From Lachnospiraceae bacterium (GTDB lineage Bacteria; Bacillota; Clostridia; Lachnospirales; Lachnospiraceae), in assembly GCA_016290595.1 (NCBI GenBank), contig JAEEUR010000007.1, positions 1 through 47,523 on the forward strand: a stretch of 47,523 nt of DNA, read 5' to 3'. This document shows, in pieces, positions 8,807 through 16,895 of this stretch; position 1 is the first letter of the stretch; each line of letters opens with the position of its first letter. The translations under genes and the position numbers were made by a program. The notes below the pieces were generated by a model. The model made no database searches. It worked only from the letters and a program-made list of their open reading frames with translations, and was not told where the DNA came from.

Positions 8807-8808
8807 GA

Positions 8809-10737
8809 TCAGTCACTTCCTTTCAGGGACGGGTTGAAGGCGTCGCGCAGACCGTTGCTGAAGAGGTTGAAGGAGATCATCAGCAAGGCGATGATGGACG
8901 CGGGGAAGAGCTCCAGGTTCGGATACAGCGACAGGTACTGCTGGTTGTTGGACAGCATGACGCCGAAGGCACGGGAGCCCTGCAGGCCTAAGTTCAGGAA
9001 GGCCAGGGAAGCCTCGGTACCGATAACGCCCGGGATCATCATGGCTGCGCCGGTGATGATGGTGCCCATGGAGTTCGGAAGGATGTGCCGGAAGATCAAG
9101 CGCATATCCGAAGAACCGAGCGTCCGGGAGGCCAGCACGTACTCGCGGCCCTTAAAGCGGTAGAACTGCGTACGGGTGCGGTGGGCGGTGCCCATCCAGC
9201 CGGTGATGCAGAGCGCGAACACGAAGGTGCCGAAGTTGTTGCCGAAGTGCAGGATGGCCAGCGTCAGCACGACCAGGGACGGAACGCCGCCGAGGATCTC
9301 GCAGAAACGCTCCATGTACAGGTCGACGCGGCCGCCGAAGTAACCGGAGATGGAACCCCAGACCAGACCGAAGGCAAAGCAGAAGGCCGAGACCACCACG
9401 CCCAGGAAGAGGGAGGTGAGCAGGCCTGCGAAAGCGCGCTTGACCAGGTCGAAGCCGGAGGCGTCGGTGCCGAGGATGAATTTCGGCATCGCGTCATAGC
9501 CCAGCTTGCGGTAGCCCCAGCTGCGGCCGGTGACGGAGGAAAGCTTCTTGGTAACGGACAGGACCGTCTGGGAGTCGACGTAGTCCAGCGGGCAGTCATC
9601 CGTCAGCTTGACGAAGGACTCCGGGCCGACGGTGTAGTCGTACTCGCACCAGCCGTTCTGGATCCAGCCGTTCAGTTCCGTAGCGGAATAGGTGACCGGG
9701 TCCGCGTTGCCGTAGACCAGCATGTAGGTATCGATCAGGTAATCGCAGTAGTAGAGCTCCGCGTTGTGGATACCCTTGCGGCCGGAGCAGGCCCAGTAGC
9801 TGTTGCTGTTGACGTCGGCGACATTGATCATCTGCGAGGCGTCGTCGAAGGAGACTTCGGCCAGCATATCCAGGTTCTTGGCTCTCTCGCCGCCGCCTAA
9901 GGTCACGTTTTTGATCAGGATATAGCGGATGGCGTCCGCCGTGGACTTGATCTCAAAGGTGACCTGCGCCGTCACGGAGCTCATCTTCTTATCTTTTAAG
10001 ATCGCCTGGATGTCGACGTCGAGGTCGCTGTAGTCTTTGCTGAATTCTTCGGCGGAACCGCGCAGGTAGATCCTGTCCTCCGGCTTTTCGCCGTATTTCA
10101 GGTATACCGCGTATTCCCCCAGCTTGGAATTGGCTACGCCCTCTTCGTTTCCGAATTCAACGTGCAGCGTATAGCCGCCCTTATTGGTAAAAGCAATGGG
10201 CTTTGAGATCATGTAGGCGTCTTTTCCGTCCACGGCCGCATCGGTCGCAAAAACGATCAGACCGCCGGAGGCGTACTGAGAAGCTACGTCGATCAGTGTC
10301 GGCTCTTTATCCACGTCGCAGCGCACCAGCGACTGCTTGACGGAAGCGACCGAATACTTCTCGGACAGGGCGGGCACTTCGTTCTGCATATCGTAAACGA
10401 TGTGCTTCTTCTCACGGGTCCCGTCCCAGAAGCCGTCCTTGATGCCGTGACCGACCTCGAAAAGCTTGGGTGCCAGGAACTTCTCGATGGTGCTGACCTT
10501 ATCGATATTGGCCTTGGAGAAGACCGGGACTACGATGGAAAGGATAACGAGGATCAGAACGATGATCGCACCGGCCACCGAAGACTTGTTCTTGCAGAAA
10601 CGCTTGAAAGCATCCTTAAAGAAGGTCGTAGGCTTGGTCGCCAGCTTGGTGTCCGAAATCTTGGCGTCCTTGTCCCGCACCAGATCGAAATCGTCGCTGA
10701 GGAACTCTATTTCTCTGTTGTTGTACATCTCAGCCAT
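8809..10737 (-). CDS. Oligopeptide ABC transporter permease (OppC-type) with large extracellular domain
   Basis: A 642-residue permease, about twice the usual OppC length. A cytosolic N-terminus is followed by the first helix (about 53-73). About 335 residues of soluble, beta-rich sequence come next (about 80-415, including many Tyr/Asp/Ser positions and DVNSNSYWACSG). The canonical permease core then starts at LGTDASGFDLVKRAF and contains the EAA-type loop GSSDMRLIFRHILPN and several helices. The usual LGTDxxGRD motif reads LGTDASGFD. By topology the insert is outside the cell. Its start codon overlaps the OppB-type stop (TAATG). The extracellular domain may contact the equally enlarged binding protein; that is inference from shared enlargement. 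Confidence 0.88.
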   Translation of the reverse strand: MAEMYNNREIEFLSDDFDLVRDKDAKISDTKLATKPTTFFKDAFKRFCKNKSSVAGAIIVLILVILSIVVPVFSKANIDKVSTIEKFLAPKLFEVGHGIKDGFWDGTREKKHIVYDMQNEVPALSEKYSVASVKQSLVRCDVDKEPTLIDVASQYASGGLIVFATDAAVDGKDAYMISKPIAFTNKGGYTLHVEFGNEEGVANSKLGEYAVYLKYGEKPEDRIYLRGSAEEFSKDYSDLDVDIQAILKDKKMSSVTAQVTFEIKSTADAIRYILIKNVTLGGGERAKNLDMLAEVSFDDASQMINVADVNSNSYWACSGRKGIHNAELYYCDYLIDTYMLVYGNADPVTYSATELNGWIQNGWCEYDYTVGPESFVKLTDDCPLDYVDSQTVLSVTKKLSSVTGRSWGYRKLGYDAMPKFILGTDASGFDLVKRAFAGLLTSLFLGVVVSAFCFAFGLVWGSISGYFGGRVDLYMERFCEILGGVPSLVVLTLAILHFGNNFGTFVFALCITGWMGTAHRTRTQFYRFKGREYVLASRTLGSSDMRLIFRHILPNSMGTIITGAAMMIPGVIGTEASLAFLNLGLQGSRAFGVMLSNNQQYLSLYPNLELFPASIIALLMISFNLFSNGLRDAFNPSLKGSD

Positions 10738-11780
10738 TATTTCTTCGCCCCCATTCTGATTCTCGGATCAATGAAGCCGTAAGCCATATCGGACAAAACG
10801 CCGGCAAGCAGGCCTATCGTATCAAAGATCGCCATGTCAACGAAGAGGATATCGTAATCCTTGTAGTTAATAGCCAGCAGGAACAGGCGCCCGATACCGG
10901 GGATATTGTACAGAGTCTCCAGGATCGTGGCACCGGTAAGCAGGCCGATAACTTCCATTAAGACAGCCGGGAAGATCGGCACCATGGCGTTCTTTAACGC
11001 ATGGCGCACGATCGCCTGACGGCGCGTCAGGCCCTTGGTGCGGGCCAGCAGCAGATATTCGCTCTCCAGCACTTCGCAGAGCTCGGCACGGACGAAACGG
11101 CAGTAACCGCAGACCGAACCGAAGGAAAGGCAGAACACCGGAATGATGAAGCCCAGTACCTTCTGCTTTGTGGGAGACGTATCCGCCGGCCAGGAGGATG
11201 GCAGCCAGCCCAGCCGGTAGGCAAAAATATGGATCATAAAGGTGATCAGGACGAAGCTTGGCACCGAAATAAAGACCATGACCATCGTCGAGATCGTATG
11301 GTCGGTCATCGTGTTTTTCTTCAGGGCAGCCCAGATGCCGAGCAGAATGCCCAACGGAACTGAAAAGATGACCGAGAAGAAATTTATTTTAATGCTGTAC
11401 GGCAATCGATTCATGATTATGACAGAGGCGTTGACGTTGGGCTGTATGGATTTACTGCTCCCCCAGTCCCAATGCAGGACAATATTGCCCAGCCATCTGA
11501 CGTACTGTTCCATAACAGGAACCATATAATAATAATTGGAACGTCCTTTGTTTTCCGGCGATCGGTACAGATACGGGCCGTAAACGTCGTCCATGTTTCT
11601 GTCGAAACGGTAGACGTAGCCCAGATTGTACTGCCGGTCATAATAGGCGATCTGCTGCGGATCACCGCCGATCGGCCGTTCGAACGGAAGAAGCTTTACC
11701 AGTATAAACGTCAGTGAAAGAACGATAAAACACGTGACAAAGGCAAGCCCGATCCTCTTGAGAACGTATTTTCCCATCAC
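10737..11780 (-). CDS. Oligopeptide ABC transporter permease (OppB-type)
   Basis: A 347-residue inner-membrane permease. It has the N-terminal helix (about 8-30), an extracellular stretch of about 85 residues rich in Tyr/Arg (YDRQYNLGYVYRF and following), then the conserved core: LGILLGIWAALKKN, the EAA loop LARTKGLTRRQAIVRHALKN, and the C-terminal IPGIGRLFLLAINYKDYDI. The length is only slightly above the family norm. It pairs with the OppC-type protein to form the translocation path. It lies downstream of the binding-protein gene across an 82-bp gap that holds a hairpin, and starts with an ATG behind AAGGGAG. Confidence 0.9.
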   Translation of the reverse strand: MMGKYVLKRIGLAFVTCFIVLSLTFILVKLLPFERPIGGDPQQIAYYDRQYNLGYVYRFDRNMDDVYGPYLYRSPENKGRSNYYYMVPVMEQYVRWLGNIVLHWDWGSSKSIQPNVNASVIIMNRLPYSIKINFFSVIFSVPLGILLGIWAALKKNTMTDHTISTMVMVFISVPSFVLITFMIHIFAYRLGWLPSSWPADTSPTKQKVLGFIIPVFCLSFGSVCGYCRFVRAELCEVLESEYLLLARTKGLTRRQAIVRHALKNAMVPIFPAVLMEVIGLLTGATILETLYNIPGIGRLFLLAINYKDYDILFVDMAIFDTIGLLAGVLSDMAYGFIDPRIRMGAKK

Positions 11781-11802
11781 AATCTCCCTTCAGCAGGAAA
11801 AT

Positions 11803-11842
11803 CGGCAAGCGATGGGATGGTCTCCCACCTCACCGCTTGCCG
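11803..11842 (-). terminator. Intergenic hairpin between binding-protein and permease genes
   Basis: CGGCAAGCG (11803-11811) pairs with CGCTTGCCG (11834-11842), with a further short inner helix. On the minus strand it follows the binding-protein stop and is followed by ATTTT, a weak U tract. Such a hairpin usually gives partial termination or protects the upstream mRNA, raising binding-protein levels over permease levels. Partial termination is inferred. Confidence 0.6.
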
Positions 11843-11862
11843 AAAAATTCAGCTTGCCTTGA

Positions 11863-14745
11863 TTATTCGACTACGAAGTAGTCATTTACAGAATAGTACA
11901 GGCCGTTGTTTTCAGCGCCGTCCAGCGTGTAGCTGTAGTACAGGTCGAAGCCGGTGTAGCCTTCCGGTTCAGCGGAAGTGCCGTTGCCGTCGACGTAGGC
12001 TGCAGCCAGTTCAGCGGGGACAGTGAAGGTGACCTTGTAGATGCCCTTCTCGACCTCGGTAACTTCGATAGCGCCTTCGAAATCGCCCAGATACGTTTCT
12101 TCGTACTGCTTGTCGCCGTTGTAGTAGCGCTCATAGTCGCAGCAGGCGATATCATCGATCGTAAGCTCGGTCAGATCCGGCAGAGCCACTTCAACGTCGA
12201 AGGAACCGACGTAGGAACCGTCTTCCTGCTTCTCCATCTCATGATATACGAAGCTTACGGCAGCCTTGTTCTGGCCCTTGGAAGCGATAGCGGTGCCGTT
12301 CACGGCATTGTACAGAGCATCGAAGGACCACTTCATACCGTCATAAACGATCGGGTATACGTCGGTGGAGTTGGTGTCAACGCCCCAGTTCAGCGTGAAG
12401 CTGCCGGAGATATCCTGGTCGGAGGACAGAACGGATACGAAGCCGATCGGATCCAGGCTGTTGCCGGTAATGGAACCGAAGCCGAAGTCGAACTGACCGA
12501 CCATCATCTTGTTGTAGTACACGTCGGACCACTCGTTGCCTACCCAGAATACGCATTCCAGCTGGTAGACGCCGCCGCAGACGCTGTCATCGTTGAAGGC
12601 AGTCTCGATGAAGTTCTTGATCTCGTTGTGGTAGTTCTCTTCGTGAGTCGGATACATCCACGCAAATTCGATCTCGATCTTGGTCGGGTTCTCCTTGGTG
12701 CCGGGCTGATACTTGCCTTCGGCTTCCAGTTCGGTCAGAGCCAGACGGAAGTAGTCGCGGGCCAGCTCAAGGGAGTAGCCGTATCCGTCGGTGTCGTCCA
12801 GCAGCTGGGCAACGGCGTTCTTGTGAGCTTCCGTTACGGAGTAGGACAGACCGTTTTCAGGATCGGACATGTAGTTGGAGGCCAGGTAGTCGACGCTCGG
12901 GATGGACCCGCGGGCGCTCGCGAAGGTCAGACGGTCGATGGAGTAGCTGACGCCCTGTACGAAGTGGTGGTTGCCCATCGCAGGCTTCAGATCCCAGTAA
13001 TCTTCTACCGCGTTCTGCGCGACGACACCGTCAACACCGAACAGGTACTCCCAGGTTTCCTGATCGCAGGCATTGGCGTTCAGCTTGAAGTTGGAGGTAC
13101 CGGTGGTGGAACGGGTACGAGGATCGTTGCGGTATTCGTTCAGGTGTTCCTGAGGAATGCCGGCGGAGTCAAAGTGCTCGGCCAGGAATTCGTTGAAACC
13201 GGCGTTCGTATCGGAAGCGGCAGCGGTGTAGATCTTCACGTGCAGGCCTTCGATGGCGTACTTGGTGTCGGCGAATACGTAGTTCGGGTTCTTGGTGTAG
13301 ATGATCTGCTGATCGGCGTCGTAACGGGATACGTAGTACGGTCCAAGGATCAGGCTGTTGTCAACAGGAGTCTCGGTGGCATCGCTGTTGAAGGAGAACA
13401 GCATCGGCTTGCCTTCGGCGTTCTTGCCGACCAGGTCGATGAATTCCTGAGGGATGGGCATGTACAGGCTGGAAGCGATGTAGTACATGCAGTAGAACTG
13501 AGTCTGCTCCTGAGCGAAGGTGACCTGGAAGTAGTTCTTGCCGTCTTCCACGAAGGTCTTGATACCGACGTTGGCCCACGCATCGGCGTTGAAGCCGTTT
13601 TCGGAAGCAGCGTAGTATTCCTTGGTACCGGCAATGGCACCGGACTTCATGGCAGCCAGTTCGGAACCGCGGTACAGCTTGTTGCTGGCGGTCAGCAGCA
13701 GTTTGAAGATGGTCTCATAGTCTTCCAGAGCGACCGGACGATCGTTGAAAGCCGCGCGGGATTCGATCTGGGAACCGGTGGTGTACTTTAAGCCGTCATC
13801 GCCGGTGCGGACTTCGAATTTCCAGGTGGTGGCCATGCCGTCGCCGTCTTCATCGTTGACAGCAACGGGTTTTTCCTTCGCCAGTTCGGGGACCCAGTCG
13901 TAGCCGTCCTTGGTCTCGTTCATGAAGTTGGTGTAGAAGGAAGCGCCCATGTAGGTGAACAGGTCGCCGACCTGAGAGCCCTGATCGTCATGATACAGGA
14001 GGGTCTTCGGGTCGCTGACTTCATAGGTGTGATAGTAGCGGGCCCAGTCGGGGTTGGTTTCGAAAGCCAGGTCAGCCGTGATGCTGCCTTCGGCTAACAG
14101 ACCGAAGCCGTAACCGACGATGTAGTTTTCGGTGCCCAGGGTGATACGGGGATTGTACATGACGTAGCCGCCGTTTTCAAACAGGGATACGCCGGTGATG
14201 CCGGTCGCGATAGCGAAGCGTTCCAGGATACCCAGGATGTTGGTGCGTTCCGCATTGCTTTCCTTCTTGTAGGAAAACAGGCCGTCGGCAGCGGGGACCG
14301 CATTGATGACGGCCGCTACGGCGTCAGCATACGCGCTCTTCACTTCAGCAACGGTGTTGCCGGCCGCGATGGCTTCCTCGCCGGCCTTTTCCGCAGCCTT
14401 GACGGCGGTATAGGCGGCATCATCCAGCTGATCCTCGATGGATTCGACCATCAGGTTCAGGTCATGGGTGATATAGGCCTGGAAGTCGTCCTTGTCCATG
14501 TAGGCGCCGTCCCAAGGGATCTCGGGTGCGGGAGCCGTGGTCTCAACGGGCTGAGGCTCGGTCGCAGGAGGCTGAGTCGTGTCAGGCTGAGTGGCCGCAG
14601 GCGTGGTCTCAGGGGCTTTGGTTTCCGGAGCCTGGGTCGCGGGCTGAGTGGGAGCGGGCGTGGTCTCAGCAGGCTGAGGGCCGCAGGCACTGAACACCAT
14701 TGCGACAACAAGCAGGATTGCCAAAAGCTTACTTGTCTTCTTCAT
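11863..14745 (-). CDS. Oligopeptide ABC transporter substrate-binding lipoprotein, oversized (OppA-type)
   Basis: A 960-residue lipoprotein. The signal peptide ends in the lipobox FSAC with Cys21 as the lipidation site. A Pro/Thr/Ala/Glu-rich linker (about 22-72, repeats such as ETTPAPTQPATQ) follows and probably spans the wall. The family 5 solute-binding fold is recognisable in segments such as DNSLILGPYYVSRYDADQQIIYTKNPNY and GVSYSIDRLTFASARGS. Classical OppA/DppA proteins have about 500-550 residues, so about 350 residues are additional, both before the core and as a C-terminal Tyr/Glu-rich tail. It captures peptides outside the cell for the downstream permeases. It has its own promoter and a structured leader. 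Substrate class cannot be read from sequence; a role in larger or glycosylated peptides is only a guess. Confidence 0.88.
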   Translation of the reverse strand: MKKTSKLLAILLVVAMVFSACGPQPAETTPAPTQPATQAPETKAPETTPAATQPDTTQPPATEPQPVETTAPAPEIPWDGAYMDKDDFQAYITHDLNLMVESIEDQLDDAAYTAVKAAEKAGEEAIAAGNTVAEVKSAYADAVAAVINAVPAADGLFSYKKESNAERTNILGILERFAIATGITGVSLFENGGYVMYNPRITLGTENYIVGYGFGLLAEGSITADLAFETNPDWARYYHTYEVSDPKTLLYHDDQGSQVGDLFTYMGASFYTNFMNETKDGYDWVPELAKEKPVAVNDEDGDGMATTWKFEVRTGDDGLKYTTGSQIESRAAFNDRPVALEDYETIFKLLLTASNKLYRGSELAAMKSGAIAGTKEYYAASENGFNADAWANVGIKTFVEDGKNYFQVTFAQEQTQFYCMYYIASSLYMPIPQEFIDLVGKNAEGKPMLFSFNSDATETPVDNSLILGPYYVSRYDADQQIIYTKNPNYVFADTKYAIEGLHVKIYTAAASDTNAGFNEFLAEHFDSAGIPQEHLNEYRNDPRTRSTTGTSNFKLNANACDQETWEYLFGVDGVVAQNAVEDYWDLKPAMGNHHFVQGVSYSIDRLTFASARGSIPSVDYLASNYMSDPENGLSYSVTEAHKNAVAQLLDDTDGYGYSLELARDYFRLALTELEAEGKYQPGTKENPTKIEIEFAWMYPTHEENYHNEIKNFIETAFNDDSVCGGVYQLECVFWVGNEWSDVYYNKMMVGQFDFGFGSITGNSLDPIGFVSVLSSDQDISGSFTLNWGVDTNSTDVYPIVYDGMKWSFDALYNAVNGTAIASKGQNKAAVSFVYHEMEKQEDGSYVGSFDVEVALPDLTELTIDDIACCDYERYYNGDKQYEETYLGDFEGAIEVTEVEKGIYKVTFTVPAELAAAYVDGNGTSAEPEGYTGFDLYYSYTLDGAENNGLYYSVNDYFVVE

Positions 14746-14771
14746 AAGTTTTTCTCCTTCTGAATATTTCT

Positions 14772-14872
14772 ATTCGCCGGGCATCAGCACGTCCGCCGGT
14801 GGGCTTGTCAGCCTTTCCGGAGGACGGAAGACCGCAGGTCCCAATTCACCAACATGGCAGAGTCTGGCGAAT
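14772..14872 (-). promoter_or_regulatory. Candidate structured 5' leader RNA of the peptide-transporter operon
   Basis: On the minus strand the transcript should start near 14874. ATTCGCC (14866-14872) at its very 5' end can pair with GGCGAAT (14772-14778), closing a domain of about 100 nt just before the ribosome binding site. Inside it, GACC-TGC-GGTC and GGCT-GACA-AGCC can form hairpins. I do not recognise a known riboswitch or T-box. The pairing is visible in sequence; the regulatory role is inference. Confidence 0.4.
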
Positions 14873-14880
14873 GATAGGTT

Positions 14881-14909
14881 ATTGTAATGCAATTCCATTC
14901 ATTTGACAA
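14881..14909 (-). promoter_or_regulatory. Promoter of the expanded peptide-transporter operon
   Basis: The minus strand reads TTGTCA (14904-14909), a 17-bp spacer and TACAAT (14881-14886). The predicted start near 14874 gives a leader of about 130 nt before the binding-protein ATG, which is preceded by AAGGAG. Confidence 0.75.
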
Positions 14910-14984
14910 GTCTTTTTTTCGTATTTACAGGAGAATTTCTCAATGTTTTTCACAGTTTCGTCAAAAAAAGACTCTATAATTGAC

Positions 14985-15006
14985 GAAAAAAGCGTCCGAA
15001 GACGCT
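14985..15006 (-). terminator. Intrinsic terminator of the S1-domain gene
   Basis: The minus strand shows AGCGTC, a TTCG tetraloop, GACGCT and a run of T residues. It lies about 35 bp after the stop of the S1 gene and separates it from the transporter operon. Confidence 0.88.
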
Positions 15007-15040
15007 TTCTTCGTTTTCCGTTTGCGTTTCCGCGGCCGGC

Positions 15041-16024
15041 TTACAGATCCAGTCCGTTCAGAAGATCCGCCAGAGACGTAGTAGCCTTGCCGGTCTCCTT
15101 ATAGTTGAAGACCTCTTCCTTATCTCCTCTCGGGCGGCGTTCGCGGCGCTCGCCGTCACGCTCGGGACGGTCGCCTCTTTCGCGGGCCGGACGGTCCGGA
15201 CGGTCTTCGCGGGGCTTGCGCTCCTTGCGGGCCGGGGCTTCTTCCAGGGCCTTCTTGCTCAGGGACAGCTTGCCGTCCTTCACGGCGATGATCTTCACGG
15301 TGATGCGGTCGCCCTTGTTCAGGACGTCCGAAGGCTTCGCAACGCGCTCATAGCTGATCTGCGAAACGTGCAGCAGGCCGGAGGCTCCGTTGTCCAGCTT
15401 GATGAACGCGCCGTAATCCATAACGGAATCCACGGTGCCTTCCAGGACGGCGCCTTCCACGCACTCGGCCTTGCGGGCTTCGCGCTCGGCTCTTTCCTTG
15501 CGGCGGATGGCGTCACGGACGGACAGCACCAGCTTCTTGGGCTTTTCGGCCGTAATGACGATGGCTTCGGTCTCCAGGCCCTTTAAGGTCTCCAGATCCT
15601 CCACGTGATTGGTGGCGACCTTGGAGGCGGGGATAAAGGCGCGGACGCCGTCCACGAAGGCGATCACGCCGCCCTTGACGGCGCTGTCGATCTTCACGGG
15701 GATGGCCTCCTTGCTCTCAAGCAGTTCCGCAAAGCGGGCCCATACCGGATCGCTTTCGGGCGGTCCCTGCTTTAAGGACTTTTCCAGCTCCTCTTTATAG
15801 TCTGCCATCGTTTCGGCAGCCGCTTCGGCCTTCTCACTGACAACTTCCTTCACCTCTTCCGCCTTTTCGGCGGCTTCGGCTTTCACTTCCTCCGCTTTTT
15901 CGGCGGCGGCTTCGATCTTCTCGCTGACAGCTTCCTTTACCTCTTCCGCCTTTTCGGCGATCTCGGCCTTCACTTCTTCCGCTTTGGCGATGACTTCATT
16001 GGTTACTTCGTTTAACTGACTCAT
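15041..16024 (-). CDS. S1-domain RNA-binding protein with 11-residue repeat N-terminus
   Basis: The start is placed at ATG 16024, right after GGGAGGAATT, giving 327 residues; an in-frame ATG 84 bases upstream lies in front of the promoter and is unlikely. Residues about 1-80 are a Glu/Ala/Lys helix with 11-residue periodicity (variants of AEKAEEVKEAV). A first, degenerate S1 domain follows (AVKGGVIAFVDGVRAFIPASKV), then a canonical S1 domain (EGTVDSVMDYGAFIKLD, GLLHVSQIS, KLSLSKKAL). The tail is Arg/Asp/Glu-rich with RGD/RPR repeats and a short conserved-looking end. S1 domains bind single-stranded RNA; two-domain proteins like this are common in Firmicutes and differ from ribosomal protein S1, which has more domains. 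A role in translation or RNA stability is likely but unspecific. It is monocistronic, with its own promoter and terminator. Confidence 0.88.
   Translation of the reverse strand: MSQLNEVTNEVIAKAEEVKAEIAEKAEEVKEAVSEKIEAAAEKAEEVKAEAAEKAEEVKEVVSEKAEAAAETMADYKEELEKSLKQGPPESDPVWARFAELLESKEAIPVKIDSAVKGGVIAFVDGVRAFIPASKVATNHVEDLETLKGLETEAIVITAEKPKKLVLSVRDAIRRKERAEREARKAECVEGAVLEGTVDSVMDYGAFIKLDNGASGLLHVSQISYERVAKPSDVLNKGDRITVKIIAVKDGKLSLSKKALEEAPARKERKPREDRPDRPARERGDRPERDGERRERRPRGDKEEVFNYKETGKATTSLADLLNGLDL
15800..16010 (-). repeat. In-frame direct repeats coding for the helical N-terminus of the S1 protein
   Basis: The DNA repeats closely related segments such as CTCTTCCGCCTTTTCGGC (read on plus) about every 87 bp, corresponding to two 29-residue units built of 11-residue modules. 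Such near-identical repeats are prone to slippage and length variation between strains. Confidence 0.7.
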
Positions 16025-16079
16025 AATTCCTCCCGGAAAGCGCTTAAGGGGTGCGCTTCGCCCCGTTTTTTCGTGTCGC

Positions 16080-16108
16080 AGTATAGCATGTTTGCCTACG
16101 TCCCGCAA
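16080..16108 (-). promoter_or_regulatory. Promoter of the S1-domain gene
   Basis: TTGCGG (16103-16108), a 17-bp spacer and TATACT (16080-16085) on the minus strand. The leader of about 50 nt contains GGGG/CCCC and AAGCG/CGCTT pairings just before the GGGAGG ribosome binding site. Confidence 0.65.
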
Positions 16109-16153
16109 GGGGATTTTGCAGGAAAAATGCGGTTTTTTCTTTGAAATATCAAT

Positions 16154-16894
16154 CTATTTCGACGCTTCCACCAGTTCCCGCGTATAGGGGTGTTTCGGAG
16201 CCTCGAAGATCTGATCGATCTCCCCTTCCTCCACCACGTTGCCCTTGCGCATGACGATCACGCGGTCGCAGAGCTGATAGACGACGTTCATATCGTGAGA
16301 GATGAACAGATAGCTTAAGCCGAACTGCTCTTTCATCTCCGCCAGGAGCTTTAAGATCTGCGCCTGGATGGTGACGTCCAGGGCCGAGACCGGCTCGTCC
16401 GCCACGATGAAGCGCGGCTCCATTAAAAGCGCCGCCGCGATGGAGACCCGCTGGCGCTGGCCGCCCGAAAGCTGGGAGGGCTTGCGGTCCAGATAGCTCT
16501 CGTCCAGGCCGACGCGCTTCAGCATGTCGACGATCCTTGCGCGCCGCTCTTCCTTATTATATTTCTTCAGGATCTTGAGCGGCTCCTCCAGGATCCACTC
16601 GATGGTCCGGGCAGGATTTAAGGCCGTGTACGGGTCCTGGAACACCACCTGCGGATGCTCGGAGTAGTGCGTGATGGTCCCTTCATATTTAGGAAGGAAG
16701 CCGAGGATCGCGCGGGCCAGCGTCGTTTTGCCGGAGCCGCTCTCTCCCACCAGGCCGAGCGCCTCGCCCTCGTAGAGGTCGAAGCTCACGTCGTGCAGCA
16801 CGTGCTGGATCTTCGTCTTGCCGAGCGGAGACTTGCGCGTATACGAGGTGCTGACGTTCCGGACTTCCAGGATCTTTTTCTTTTCTTCCGCCAT
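16154..16894 (-). CDS. Peptide ABC transporter ATPase (DppF-type)
   Basis: A 246-residue ATPase, the last gene of the second peptide-transport operon. Walker A is GESGSGKTT, the Q-loop VFQDPYTALNP, the signature LSGGQRQRVS and Walker B FIVADEPVSALD; it ends soon after APKHPYTREL. It lacks the C-terminal extension with Cys residues found in longer DppF proteins, so it is a compact version (others are about 310-330 residues). It starts one base after the permease stop, so it is coupled to it. With the DppD-type ATPase at 20907-21737 it would form the ATPase pair. The substrate (di- or oligopeptide, possibly nickel chelates) cannot be told from the ATPase. Confidence 0.9.
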   Translation of the reverse strand: MAEEKKKILEVRNVSTSYTRKSPLGKTKIQHVLHDVSFDLYEGEALGLVGESGSGKTTLARAILGFLPKYEGTITHYSEHPQVVFQDPYTALNPARTIEWILEEPLKILKKYNKEERRARIVDMLKRVGLDESYLDRKPSQLSGGQRQRVSIAAALLMEPRFIVADEPVSALDVTIQAQILKLLAEMKEQFGLSYLFISHDMNVVYQLCDRVIVMRKGNVVEEGEIDQIFEAPKHPYTRELVEASK

Positions 16895-16895
16895 A

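Noticed and set aside
12241..13791. A 516-codon open frame on the plus strand
   Set aside because: It is exactly antisense to the oversized binding-protein gene, has Val/Gly/Asp-rich low-complexity sequence typical of the mirror of a GC-rich gene, and has no ribosome binding site.
14746..14880. Known riboswitch or T-box in the transporter leader
   Set aside because: No T-box sequence, no conserved TPP, SAM, lysine, glycine or purine core is recognisable, so only a generic structured leader is claimed.
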